Shown piece after piece: positions 1 to 7,877 of a stretch of 64,000 nt of DNA. Below the pieces are notes generated by a model. The model was not told the DNA's origin and searched no databases. It saw nothing but the letters and a program-made list of their open reading frames with translations. Position numbers and translations under genes: made by a program. Numbering within the stretch: the stretch's first letter is position 1; the number at the start of each line of letters is the position of its first letter. The stretch lies in assembly GCA_002840435.1 (NCBI GenBank), contig PHAT01000001.1:54262-118261 (forward strand), given 5' to 3'. Origin of the DNA: Deltaproteobacteria bacterium HGW-Deltaproteobacteria-6 (GTDB lineage Bacteria; Desulfobacterota; Syntrophia; Syntrophales; Smithellaceae).

Positions 1-86
1 AAACAATGAATGTCAATAAAAAAATATTATTACGAAATGGAATTTAGTAAGTGAAATAAAATAGTTAATGATGGAGAGAAGAGAAA

Positions 87-725
87 TTACAGGAAATTTC
101 CATACGTAGCCAGACAGGGACGGCTGATGACCCCTTCACGCAGGATTTGCGGAGGATCAGAGGTGACGTCGATTATGGTGGAGCCTTTGCCCCCGGCCGT
201 CTTTCCCCAATCAACAACCGCGTCAATTTTATTGCCGATTTGTCCGATAACTTCGAAGGCCGTGGAGCACTCCGGCGCACCGGATAAATTAGCGCTGGTT
301 GCGGTTAGCGGGTGGCCCAGGTTCCGCGCCATGTTCATTGCGCAGGCGTTGCTGGAAACACGCACTCCGATTTTGCCGGTTTGCGCGGTCAGAAGCGGTG
401 ATGTTTCAGCGGCAGCTTTAAAAACGATGGTCAACGGGCCCGGCCAGAATGACTGCATCAGCTTTAAGGCGCGGGCAGGCACTTCTTCAACAAGCGGGAA
501 GAGATTTTTTTCGCAGTCGATGATCACGGAAATCGGATTGGTGAAATTCCTGCCTTTGATGTCGTATATTTTCCGGATGGCTTTTTCGTTTGCCGCATCA
601 ACGCCCAGTCCATAAAAAGTTTCCGTAGGATAGGCGATGACGCCTCCGGCCGTTAAAATTTCCACAGCGCGGGATAAGACGGCTTCTTCGGAATTATCTC
701 CGTCGATTTTCAGGATTTCCGGCAT
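87..725 (-). CDS. tsaC: L-threonylcarbamoyladenylate synthase (Sua5/YrdC/YwlC family)
   Basis: Makes threonylcarbamoyl-AMP from threonine, bicarbonate and ATP, the first step of the t6A37 modification of ANN-decoding tRNAs in the cytoplasm. The 212-residue protein is a single YrdC domain: YPTETFYGLG near residue 32, KGRN..P near 57, WPGPLTI near 94 and TATSANLSG near 140 are the family's nucleotide and threonine pocket signatures. There is no C-terminal Sua5 domain, so it is the short form. Its start overlaps the end of purE by 16 bases on the same strand, which suggests translational coupling; no good ribosome site precedes it. Downstream to the window edge (1-86) I see nothing. Confidence 0.93.
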   Translation of the reverse strand: MPEILKIDGDNSEEAVLSRAVEILTAGGVIAYPTETFYGLGVDAANEKAIRKIYDIKGRNFTNPISVIIDCEKNLFPLVEEVPARALKLMQSFWPGPLTIVFKAAAETSPLLTAQTGKIGVRVSSNACAMNMARNLGHPLTATSANLSGAPECSTAFEVIGQIGNKIDAVVDWGKTAGGKGSTIIDVTSDPPQILREGVISRPCLATYGNFL

Positions 726-1234
726 GAAAGGGTTGCCTGCTTTTTTTCCACATCCAGCGCCATTTTTTTAATGTAGGCGGACAGCTTCGAGCTGATCTTC
801 TTATCTTCCAGCGCCAGAATGCGCACGGCGTACAGAGCGGCGTTTTTCGCGCCGGCTTTGCCTATGGCCATTGTGGCAACCGGTATGCCGCCCGGCATCT
901 GCACGGTGGAAAGCAAGGCGTCCAGACCATGAACGGCCGTTGCATCAATCGGCACCCCGATCACCGGCAGCTGTGTTTGTGAGGCGATTACACCGGCCAG
1001 ATGTGCGGCGGCGCCCGCCCCGACAATGATGATTTTCACGCCGCGTTTGGCAGCAGCTTCAGCAAACTTTGCCGTTCTTTCCGGCGTCCGGTGGGCCGAA
1101 GTTAAAAAAAGCTCGTGAGAAATACCGAACTCTTCCAGAATTTTTGTTGCTTCGGTCATGACGGACAGATCCGAGTCGCTGCCCATGACCACACTGACGA
1201 CTATGTTTTTCCGGATGGGGCTTTTTGCCTTCAT
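710..1234 (-). CDS. purE: N5-carboxyaminoimidazole ribonucleotide mutase (PurE)
   Basis: Converts N5-CAIR to 4-carboxy-AIR in de novo purine synthesis. The 174-residue protein has the class I PurE hallmarks: VMGSDSDLSVM near residue 17, SAHRTPER near 46, GAGAAAHLAGVIA near 72 and TVQMPGGIPVAT near 110. The start is supported by AAGGAG five bases upstream of the ATG on the minus strand. No purK lies next to it; the neighbour is tsaC, co-directional and overlapping. Other purine genes in the window (purO, AICAR formyltransferase, purD) are in separate units, so the pathway is dispersed here. Confidence 0.95.
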   Translation of the reverse strand: MKAKSPIRKNIVVSVVMGSDSDLSVMTEATKILEEFGISHELFLTSAHRTPERTAKFAEAAAKRGVKIIIVGAGAAAHLAGVIASQTQLPVIGVPIDATAVHGLDALLSTVQMPGGIPVATMAIGKAGAKNAALYAVRILALEDKKISSKLSAYIKKMALDVEKKQATLSCRKS

Positions 1235-1394
1235 GCAGGCTCCTTAATGTTTGGAATATTGCACACCGGTTACGATCATGGCCGTGCCTGGTTCATGGAC
1301 CGGATTTACGCGATCGGCATACAGACATGAAATTAATGCGCAATTTTGGCATTCCTTAACGCACTTAAGTGAGTTTTGCAAGATGGTTTTTGCC

Positions 1395-1423
1395 TTGACA
1401 TATCCGGCGATAATATCTAAAGT
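1395..1423 (+). promoter_or_regulatory. Candidate sigma-70 promoter for the cyclophilin gene
   Basis: TTGACA at 1395-1400 and TAAAGT at 1418-1423 are 17 bases apart, about 30 bases upstream of the ribosome site. The -10 match is only fair (4 of 6). Confidence 0.5.
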
Positions 1424-1452
1424 TTCAGCACCTATCTTAAAAGGAGATGATC

Positions 1453-1992
1453 ATGAAAAGTAAACTCATAGCCGTTATTGAAACAGATAAAGGCACCATC
1501 CGCCTGAAGTTATTTACGGATCAGGCGCCTGTGACCGTGGGCAATTTTGTAAATCTGGCGCGGCGCGGATATTACAACAATTTAAACTTCCACCGGGTGA
1601 TTCCCGATTTTATGATTCAGGGCGGATGCCCGGCGGGCGACGGCCGCGGCGGGCCCGGTTATAAATTCGGGGATGAATTTGTCAAGGAACTGCGCCACAG
1701 CAAACCGGGCATTTTGTCCATGGCCAATGCGGGCCCCCAGACCAACGGCAGCCAGTTTTTTATCACACACGTGCCCACTCCCTGGCTTGACGGCAAGCAT
1801 ACCGTGTTTGGCGAGGTGGTGAGCGACATCGATCAGGAAATTGTCAATGCGATCGCGCAGGGCGATAAAATCCGTTCCATCACGATCGAGGGCGATATCA
1901 CGGAGCTGATGGAAAGTGTCAAACCGATGGTTGATAAATGGAATGCCGCGCTGGATGCGAATTTCCCCAAATTGCCTAAAGTTCCGTCATAG
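1453..1992 (+). CDS. Cyclophilin-type peptidyl-prolyl cis-trans isomerase
   Basis: Catalyses cis-trans isomerisation of Xaa-Pro bonds. The protein carries the cyclophilin core: [13 protein letters not shown], then [17 protein letters not shown] and [12 protein letters not shown]; the active-site Arg (in FHRV) and the QFFIT strand are intact. There is no signal peptide, so it should be cytoplasmic. The ATG at 1453 sits six bases after AAGGAG (1441-1446); the upstream in-frame ATG at 1447 abuts that site and is unlikely. The C-terminal 25 residues or so extend past the usual end of small bacterial cyclophilins. It stands alone behind its own promoter, divergent from purE. Confidence 0.93.
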   Translation: MKSKLIAVIETDKGTIRLKLFTDQAPVTVGNFVNLARRGYYNNLNFHRVIPDFMIQGGCPAGDGRGGPGYKFGDEFVKELRHSKPGILSMANAGPQTNGSQFFITHVPTPWLDGKHTVFGEVVSDIDQEIVNAIAQGDKIRSITIEGDITELMESVKPMVDKWNAALDANFPKLPKVPS

Positions 1993-2028
1993 AACTTTCC
2001 AGTGCGGTTGAAAACCGGAGAGGCGATT

Positions 2029-3075
2029 GTGAGACATATTCAAACGACCCCCGCCCGGATGGTGGAGGAAGACGGATCGATTAACTTCGGTACTTTCCGC
2101 ATGCCGTTTCGGAATGCCAATCTTCCTTCTGCGCCATTGTATTCTTTTCCTGCGCCCGGCTTCTGGAAGAATTTTCGCCTGAAGGAATGGCAGCATTACG
2201 GCATCATCACCCCGACGCATTATTTCGGCATGGTGATCTTTGATGCCAAGTTCACGGGCGTTTCCTTTTTCTATGTCTATGATCGATTAAAGAATACCCG
2301 GTTTGAACATACCCGGCAGGCATGCAAAAAAAACGCGGTGCATACAGCCTCGCAGTTGTATGATGATGCCTGCTGGTTTGATGCCAAAGGCTATCGTCTG
2401 CGCTTTGAAAACAAGTTGGATCAGGGGGTCCACCGGATATTGATCGATATCGATCGATATAAAAACCGTCCGGCTGTCCAAGGCGAAATAACCGTTCATG
2501 AAGATTTGAAGGTTGTTGAGCCATTGGTTCAGGTTTCCCCGATCACCCGAACCCGCCCGTTTTATACTCATAAAGCGGCCGTTCCCGCGTCCGGCAGTAT
2601 GGTGGTGGACTCTGAAGAAATTATTCTGAACCGGAATTCAACCATTGCGCTCATCGATGATCAAAAAACCTATTATCCTTATGTCAGCTTTTGGAAATGG
2701 GCTACAGCCGCAGGTTTCAGTGATGAAGGGAAGCTGCTGGCCTTCAATCTCTGCCAGAATATGATTGCCGATGATGAAGAATTCAATGAAAACTGCTTCT
2801 GGATGGATGGCAGGATTTCCTGTCTGACGGCCGCGCGCTTCGACTTCGGCGATGTCATGAAGCCCTGGAAAATAAAAACCACGGACGGAAAACTGGATCT
2901 GTCTTTTGTCCCGTCAGGCGAGCGGGCTGAAAAAATCAACACTGCCGGTATCATCCGTTCCGATTTTCATCAGCCCTTCGGCCTTTACAGCGGCAGTTTT
3001 AAAGACGATCAGGGCATAATCCATCCCATCAAAGATTTGTTCGGCCTGACGGAGCATCACATTACCCGATACTAG
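2029..3075 (+). CDS. DUF2804 family protein
   Basis: A protein of about 348 residues that I recognise as DUF2804, a conserved family without an established biochemical role, seen mostly in lipid-utilising or environmental bacteria. Visible features are Trp/Tyr/Phe-rich beta-strand segments such as WKNFRLKEWQHYGI and YVSFWKWATAAG, and an ending with HQPFGLYSGSF. No signal peptide, membrane span or catalytic motif stands out. I prefer the GTG at 2029, which follows GGAGAGG by five bases, over the GTG at 2002, which has no ribosome site. It begins shortly after the cyclophilin stop and may be read through from that transcript. Confidence 0.75.
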   Translation: MRHIQTTPARMVEEDGSINFGTFRMPFRNANLPSAPLYSFPAPGFWKNFRLKEWQHYGIITPTHYFGMVIFDAKFTGVSFFYVYDRLKNTRFEHTRQACKKNAVHTASQLYDDACWFDAKGYRLRFENKLDQGVHRILIDIDRYKNRPAVQGEITVHEDLKVVEPLVQVSPITRTRPFYTHKAAVPASGSMVVDSEEIILNRNSTIALIDDQKTYYPYVSFWKWATAAGFSDEGKLLAFNLCQNMIADDEEFNENCFWMDGRISCLTAARFDFGDVMKPWKIKTTDGKLDLSFVPSGERAEKINTAGIIRSDFHQPFGLYSGSFKDDQGIIHPIKDLFGLTEHHITRY

Positions 3076-3176
3076 GCGGATAACGTTTCAATCCGTAATA
3101 ACCGCCGTTTAAGTCCGGATAAAATCATCAACATATCGCTTTTTATTGTGAAAATTAATATTTTACCCAAATCCAG

Positions 3177-3205
3177 TTGACATACGAATCTTCTCTTCAT
3201 ATACT
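3177..3205 (+). promoter_or_regulatory. Sigma-70 promoter for the purO-AICARFT operon
   Basis: A perfect TTGACA (3177-3182), a 17-base spacer and TATACT (3200-3205) lie about 50 bases upstream of the purO start. No purine riboswitch or obvious PurR-like box is seen between promoter and gene. Confidence 0.8.
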
Positions 3206-3256
3206 CCCGCAACCAAAAATTGATACCTTATCCATAACCAAGGAGAGAAATAAAAA

Positions 3257-3985
3257 ATGAAAGAGAATTTATACGAGTATCTGGCCTCAAACGATTATCC
3301 GGGCCGTGGCATCTGCATCGGGCTTACGCCGGGCGGCAAAGTGATGATTGCCTACTTTATCATGGGCCGGAGCGTCAACAGCCGCAACCGCGTGTTTGAT
3401 CCCATTGACGGCGGCATCCGCACCAAGGCTGCCGATCCTTCCAAAATGACGGACCCGCATCTGATTATTTACAACCCCGTTCTGACGCCGGACGATATGA
3501 CTATTGTAACCAACGGCGACCAGACTGATACCATCCGTCATTTTATCGTCCGTAATGATTATCCCGGCTTCGGCTTTGAAGCCGCGCTTTTGACCCGGAC
3601 CTTTGAAGATGACGGACCCAACTGGACGCCCCGCATCTCCGGCGTGGTGGATATGAGAACAGGCGGCTACAAGCTCAGTATTTTGAAAAGCTGCGGTGGA
3701 AATGAAAAAAGCGTCCAGCGCTTTATATTTGATTATTCGCACCCGCTGGAAGGCGAGGGACACTTTATCAGCACTTACAAGTGTAACGGCACGCCGATTC
3801 CCAGCTTTGCGGGCGAGCCGTTGCGCGTCGCCATTGACGAGGAAGATCCCAATGAATACGCAGGCAAGCTGTGGGAGGCCCTGAACGAAGACAACAAGGT
3901 GAGCCTGTTTGTTCGCGCCATCGACGTTGCGACGGGGACATACGAAGACGTCATCATCAACAAATACAAAACAGTGGAGGGATAG
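3257..3985 (+). CDS. purO: IMP cyclohydrolase, PurO type (PF07826-like)
   Basis: Predicted to close the ring of FAICAR to give IMP, the last purine step. The 242-residue protein resembles the archaeal-type IMP cyclohydrolase family (an Ntn-hydrolase fold), with N-terminal PGRGICIGLTPGGK and the following AYFIMGRSVNSRNR as the recognisable segments. It has none of the MGS-like fold of the PurH N-terminal domain. The start follows AGGAGAG at good distance. It is immediately followed (3 bases) by a stand-alone AICAR formyltransferase, so the two genes together replace bifunctional PurH. The context makes the assignment firm even though the sequence is far from archaeal PurO. Confidence 0.88.
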   Translation: MKENLYEYLASNDYPGRGICIGLTPGGKVMIAYFIMGRSVNSRNRVFDPIDGGIRTKAADPSKMTDPHLIIYNPVLTPDDMTIVTNGDQTDTIRHFIVRNDYPGFGFEAALLTRTFEDDGPNWTPRISGVVDMRTGGYKLSILKSCGGNEKSVQRFIFDYSHPLEGEGHFISTYKCNGTPIPSFAGEPLRVAIDEEDPNEYAGKLWEALNEDNKVSLFVRAIDVATGTYEDVIINKYKTVEG

Positions 3986-3988
3986 TCC

Positions 3989-5167
3989 ATGAACGAATTA
4001 GCGCTTAAATACGGCTGCAACCCCAATCAGAAGCCTGCCCGGATCTTCATGGCGGACGGCAGCGAGCTGCCGGTTACCGTGTTAAACGGCAAGCCCGGCT
4101 ACATCAACTTTCTGGATGCATTAAACAGCTGGCAGCTGGTGAAAGAACTGAAAGAGAATACCGGTATGGTTGCCGCAGCTTCTTTTAAACATGTTTCTCC
4201 CGCCGGCGCCGCTCTGGGTTACCCCTTGAACAATGTCCTGCGCAAAATGTATCACATCGATCTCAAAATGAAGCTGTCTGACCTGGCCTGTGCCTATGCG
4301 CGCGCCCGCGGCGCGGACCGCATGAGCAGCTTCGGTGACTGGATCGCGCTCTCCGATGTGTGCGACGTGCCTACGGCGAAGATCATCAAAACCGAGGTCA
4401 CCGACGGCATCATCGCCCCCGGCTATGAACCCGAAGCACTGGAAATTCTGAAGTCCAAGAAGGGCGGCAATTACAATGTGGTGACCATTGATTTAAACTA
4501 TGTCCCCACTCCTCTGGAGCACAAGCAGGTATACGGCATTACCTTTGAGCAGGGCCGCAATGATCTGAAGATCGACAACCGCATGCTGGAAAACATGGTG
4601 ACGGAAAACAAGACGCTGACCGATGCGCAGAAGCGCGATCTGGTGCTGAGCCTGATCGTTCTGAAATACACGCAGTCCAATAGTGTCTGCTACGTGCAGG
4701 ATGGCCAGGTCATCGGCGTGGGCGCGGGCCAGCAGAGCCGCATTCACTGCACGCGGCTGGCCGGCCAGAAGGCCGACAACTGGCAGCTCAGGCACATGCC
4801 CAAAGTGCTGAATCTGCCTTTCCGCGACGATGTTGCCAAACCCAATCGCGACAATGCCACCGATGTTTACCTGGGCGAGACCCCGGAAGACGTCATCGGT
4901 GACGATGTCTGGGCCGAAACCTTTACCCGCCAGCCGAAACCTCTGACCAGAACGGAAAGGAAAAAATGGCTGGCGAAAGTCACCGGTGTTTGTCTGGGCA
5001 GCGACGCCTTTTTCCCCTTCGGCGACAACATCGAGCGCGCCCACCGCAGCGGTGTGACGGCCATTGTCGAGGCGGGCGGTTCCATCCGCGACCAGCAGGT
5101 GATTGACACCTGCAACAAATACGGCATTGCCATGGCATTTTGCGGCCTGCGTCTGTTCCACCACTAG
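3989..5167 (+). CDS. purH: Stand-alone phosphoribosylaminoimidazolecarboxamide (AICAR) formyltransferase
   Basis: Transfers a formyl group from 10-formyl-THF to AICAR. The 392-residue protein corresponds to the C-terminal AICARFT half of PurH only: it starts at LALKYGCNPNQKPA, has the catalytic Lys-His pair in ASFKHVSPAGAA near residue 66, RGADRMSSFGDWIA, GAGQQSRIHCT, and ends SIRDQQVIDTCNKYG...LFHH. The N-terminal IMP cyclohydrolase domain is absent and is supplied by the gene just upstream. Its ribosome site, GGAGGG, lies in the last codons of purO, so translation is coupled. Family size for this split form is about 390 residues, so it is complete. Confidence 0.93.
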   Translation: MNELALKYGCNPNQKPARIFMADGSELPVTVLNGKPGYINFLDALNSWQLVKELKENTGMVAAASFKHVSPAGAALGYPLNNVLRKMYHIDLKMKLSDLACAYARARGADRMSSFGDWIALSDVCDVPTAKIIKTEVTDGIIAPGYEPEALEILKSKKGGNYNVVTIDLNYVPTPLEHKQVYGITFEQGRNDLKIDNRMLENMVTENKTLTDAQKRDLVLSLIVLKYTQSNSVCYVQDGQVIGVGAGQQSRIHCTRLAGQKADNWQLRHMPKVLNLPFRDDVAKPNRDNATDVYLGETPEDVIGDDVWAETFTRQPKPLTRTERKKWLAKVTGVCLGSDAFFPFGDNIERAHRSGVTAIVEAGGSIRDQQVIDTCNKYGIAMAFCGLRLFHH

Positions 5168-5190
5168 GCTGTTCTCAAGGGTTTTCAAAA

Positions 5191-5222
5191 AGCCGGGCGA
5201 GTCCGAAAGACTCGCTCCGGCT
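5191..5222 (+). terminator. Hairpin after the purine operon
   Basis: AGCCGG (5191-5196) pairs with CCGGCT (5217-5222), with an inner GAGT/ACTC stem. No T-run follows, so it may be a transcript-end stabiliser rather than an intrinsic terminator. The remaining sequence to 5425 shows no gene. Confidence 0.4.
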
Positions 5223-5425
5223 GTTCCTCAGGCTGCTTACGGCCTGTTTGCCTTTCATGCGGGCTCATGATTCCTGCACTTCACAACGCAAAAGGAAGTT
5301 CTCAGCCATTTCCGGGCAATCAATACCTCATGCCGGTCTGAATCAGCCCGAATAATTATATTTTAATAGTCGCTTGAATATGTTATCAGAACCCCTCTTG
5401 AAAAGGAGTTCAACGTAAATTCAAT

Positions 5426-7243
5426 ATGAATATTTTAGGCATATCGGCATTTTATCATGACAGTGCTGCCTGTTTGGTACGTGATGGCGAAATTATTGCG
5501 GCGGCACAGGAAGAACGTTTTACCAGAAAAAAACATGATTCTTCTTTTCCGCTGAAGGCGATCAATTATTGTCTGGAAGCGGGAAATATCAAGAGTGAAT
5601 CCATCGATTATATTGCATTCTATGATAAGCCTTTTATAAAATTCGAGCGCATTCTGGAGACTTATCTGGCCTTTGCTCCGGTAGGCATTCAATCGTTTAT
5701 CATGGCCATTCCTCTCTGGATCAAGCAGAAGCTGTGGATGAAGGAATTCATCAAAGAGCAGCTGGGGTATGAAGGGAAAATCATCTTCCCTGAACATCAT
5801 GAATCCCACGCGGCTTCAGCCTTCTTTGCATCGCCTTTTCCCGAAGCTGCCTTTCTGACCATTGACGGCGTCGGCGAATGGACGACCACCAGCTACGGCG
5901 TCGGTAAAAATAATCAAATCAATATTCTTTCTGAAATTCATTTTCCTCATTCGCTGGGGCTGCTCTATTCGGCCTTTACTTACTACACCGGGTTTAAAGT
6001 CAATTCCGGCGAATATAAAGTGATGGGTCTGGCGCCTTATGGCCGGCCCGTATATAAGGATTTAATCCTCTCGGAGTTGATGGATTTAAAGGAAGACGGG
6101 TCATTCAAACTGAACATGCAGTATTTCAACTATTGCGCGGGGCTGACCATGACCAGCAGGAAGTTTGACAAACTTTTCGGCGGGCCGCCGCGCAAACCGG
6201 AATCGCAGGTTACCCAGAGAGAAATGGATCTGGCCCGTTCCGTTCAGGATGTCACGGAAGAAGTGATGCTGCGGATGGCGCGTCACATCCATCAGGAAAC
6301 AAAACAGAAGAACCTTTGTCTGGCGGGGGGGGTGGCGCTCAACTGCGTGGGAAACGGCAAGGTGCTCCGGGAGGGCCCCTTTGATAATATATGGATACAG
6401 CCCGCAGCCGGTGACGCGGGGGGAGCCTTGGGCGCAGCACTCTTTGCCTGGTATCAATATCTGGATCATGAGCGGAAAGCTGACGGTCAAACAGATTTTA
6501 TGAAGTCGTCCTGCCTCGGTCCTGAGTATAGCGATGATCAGATTCTCCAGTACCTGGATGCCAAGAAAATCCCTTATGAAAAGTTGTCTCCCGATGAAAT
6601 GCCCGCCGCCATTGCCGATTTGATCGCCTCGGAAAAAACAATCGGATGGTTCCAGGGAAGAATGGAGTTCGGGCCGCGCGCTCTGGGCGCCCGTTCCATT
6701 ATCGGCGATGCCCGTTCCCCTAAGATGCAGGAGATTATGAATCTTAAAATAAAATTCCGGGAGAGCTTCCGTCCCTTCGCGCCCAGCGTCCTGCGGGAAA
6801 GAGCGGCCGAGTTCTTCGACATTGACACTGAAAGTCCCTATATGTTAATAGTCGCGCCGGTTAAAGAGACTATCCGCAGAGTAATGACCCGGCAGGAACA
6901 GGAGTATTTCGGACTGGATAAACTGCATGTCGTTCGTTCCAGCATCCCGGCGGTGACCCACGTGGACTACTCCGCCAGAGTGCAAACCGTAACCAGGGAA
7001 AGCAATCCGGTATACTACGACATGATGGCCAGATTTTCCGAGAAGTACGACTGTTCAGTCATTATTAATACCTCTTTCAATGTCCGGGGGGAACCGATCG
7101 TCTGTACGCCGGAAGATGCCTATTTGTGTTTTATGAGAACCAACATGGATTATCTCATTATGGGCAATTATCTGTTAAATAAAGAAAAACAAAAGCCGCT
7201 GGGCGAAGATATCAATTGGCAGAAAAAGTACGAAAATGACTAG
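5426..7243 (+). CDS. NodU/CmcH-family O-carbamoyltransferase
   Basis: Predicted to transfer a carbamoyl group from carbamoyl phosphate, via carbamoyl-AMP, to a hydroxyl of a sugar or metabolite. The 605-residue protein shows the N-terminal Kae1/ASKHA-like domain (MNILGISAFYHDSAA, metal-binding HHESH at residues 124-128, TIDGVGEW) and the C-terminal YrdC-like domain (GRMEFGPRALGARSI, INTSFNVRGEPIV). The family start motif fixes the ATG at 5426, though the nearest purine-rich ribosome site (5402-5407) is unusually far upstream. It overlaps the SxtJ-like gene by 8 bases. The same three-gene order is known as sxtI-sxtJ-sxtK in saxitoxin clusters. The substrate here is unknown; no glycosyltransferase or polyketide gene is adjacent. 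Confidence 0.92.
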   Translation: MNILGISAFYHDSAACLVRDGEIIAAAQEERFTRKKHDSSFPLKAINYCLEAGNIKSESIDYIAFYDKPFIKFERILETYLAFAPVGIQSFIMAIPLWIKQKLWMKEFIKEQLGYEGKIIFPEHHESHAASAFFASPFPEAAFLTIDGVGEWTTTSYGVGKNNQINILSEIHFPHSLGLLYSAFTYYTGFKVNSGEYKVMGLAPYGRPVYKDLILSELMDLKEDGSFKLNMQYFNYCAGLTMTSRKFDKLFGGPPRKPESQVTQREMDLARSVQDVTEEVMLRMARHIHQETKQKNLCLAGGVALNCVGNGKVLREGPFDNIWIQPAAGDAGGALGAALFAWYQYLDHERKADGQTDFMKSSCLGPEYSDDQILQYLDAKKIPYEKLSPDEMPAAIADLIASEKTIGWFQGRMEFGPRALGARSIIGDARSPKMQEIMNLKIKFRESFRPFAPSVLRERAAEFFDIDTESPYMLIVAPVKETIRRVMTRQEQEYFGLDKLHVVRSSIPAVTHVDYSARVQTVTRESNPVYYDMMARFSEKYDCSVIINTSFNVRGEPIVCTPEDAYLCFMRTNMDYLIMGNYLLNKEKQKPLGEDINWQKKYEND

Positions 7244-7667
7244 GGACATTGCAATTTTCGAAGAAATTAAAAATATCAAAGGCGTTAAATCCGACTGGAA
7301 AAAATTCGGAATTACGATGGGCATCATTCTGGCGCTGATCGGATCTTACCTGCTCTGGAAGAAAAATAACTACTTCGAATATTTATTTTTTATTGCCGCC
7401 GCTTTTTTGATTTCCGGTTTAATGCTTCCCGTTGTGCTGAAGCCTGTTTATAAGGCATGGATGGCTCTGGCCGTGGTCATGGGTTTTATCATGACCAAAG
7501 TCATCATGGCTTTTATCTTCTTCCTGATCGTTACACCGATTGGTTTGATCGCCCGTCTGACCGGAAAAAAATTTCTGGATATGAAATTGGATAAGACCGC
7601 AAAAAGTTATTGGATGCCCAGAGCAAAAACGCAAATGGTGAAATCCGATTATGAAAGACAGTTTTAA
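7236..7667 (+). CDS. SxtJ-like small membrane protein
   Basis: A 143-residue integral membrane protein of the SxtJ family, whose function is not established. It has hydrophobic spans at about residues 26-41, 48-70 and 76-103, the last including MAFIFFLIVTPIGLIARL, followed by a polar C-terminal tail with KSYWMPR. It overlaps the carbamoyltransferase gene by 8 bases and precedes the DUF5989 gene by 32, so all three should be co-translated. Family knowledge: SxtJ homologues almost always sit beside NodU/CmcH carbamoyltransferases. Inference: it may present substrate or localise the enzyme at the membrane. Confidence 0.85.
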   Translation: MTRDIAIFEEIKNIKGVKSDWKKFGITMGIILALIGSYLLWKKNNYFEYLFFIAAAFLISGLMLPVVLKPVYKAWMALAVVMGFIMTKVIMAFIFFLIVTPIGLIARLTGKKFLDMKLDKTAKSYWMPRAKTQMVKSDYERQF

Positions 7668-7699
7668 TTTAAATTAATTGTATCGAGGTATCAGCCGGC

Positions 7700-7858
7700 A
7701 TGAGCAAATTATCAATAGTACTGGAGTTCTGGGATTTCTTAAAAGTCAGAAAAAAATGGTGGCTTGCTCCTATTGTCTTTTTCCTGCTGCTGATCGGCGT
7801 GCTCCTGGTGCTGGCTGAGGGATCGGCGGTGGCGCCTTTTATCTATACATTATTTTAA
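7700..7858 (+). CDS. DUF5989 / SxtK-like 52-residue membrane protein
   Basis: A 52-codon gene, ATG at 7700 and TAA at 7856-7858, too short for most gene callers. It reads MSKLSIVLEFWDFLKVRKK, then a Trp-Trp pair, then one long hydrophobic span (PIVFFLLLIGVLLVLAEG) and the tail SAVAPFIYTLF. The WDFL..RKKWW and the SAVAPFIYTLF ending are what I recognise as DUF5989, the family of SxtK in saxitoxin clusters. It lies between the SxtJ-like gene and the SGNH hydrolase, 19 bases before the latter. Function unknown; its conserved partnership with the carbamoyltransferase suggests a membrane subunit. Confidence 0.85.
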   Translation: MSKLSIVLEFWDFLKVRKKWWLAPIVFFLLLIGVLLVLAEGSAVAPFIYTLF

Positions 7859-7877
7859 ATTTTCAATGTGAACAGCC

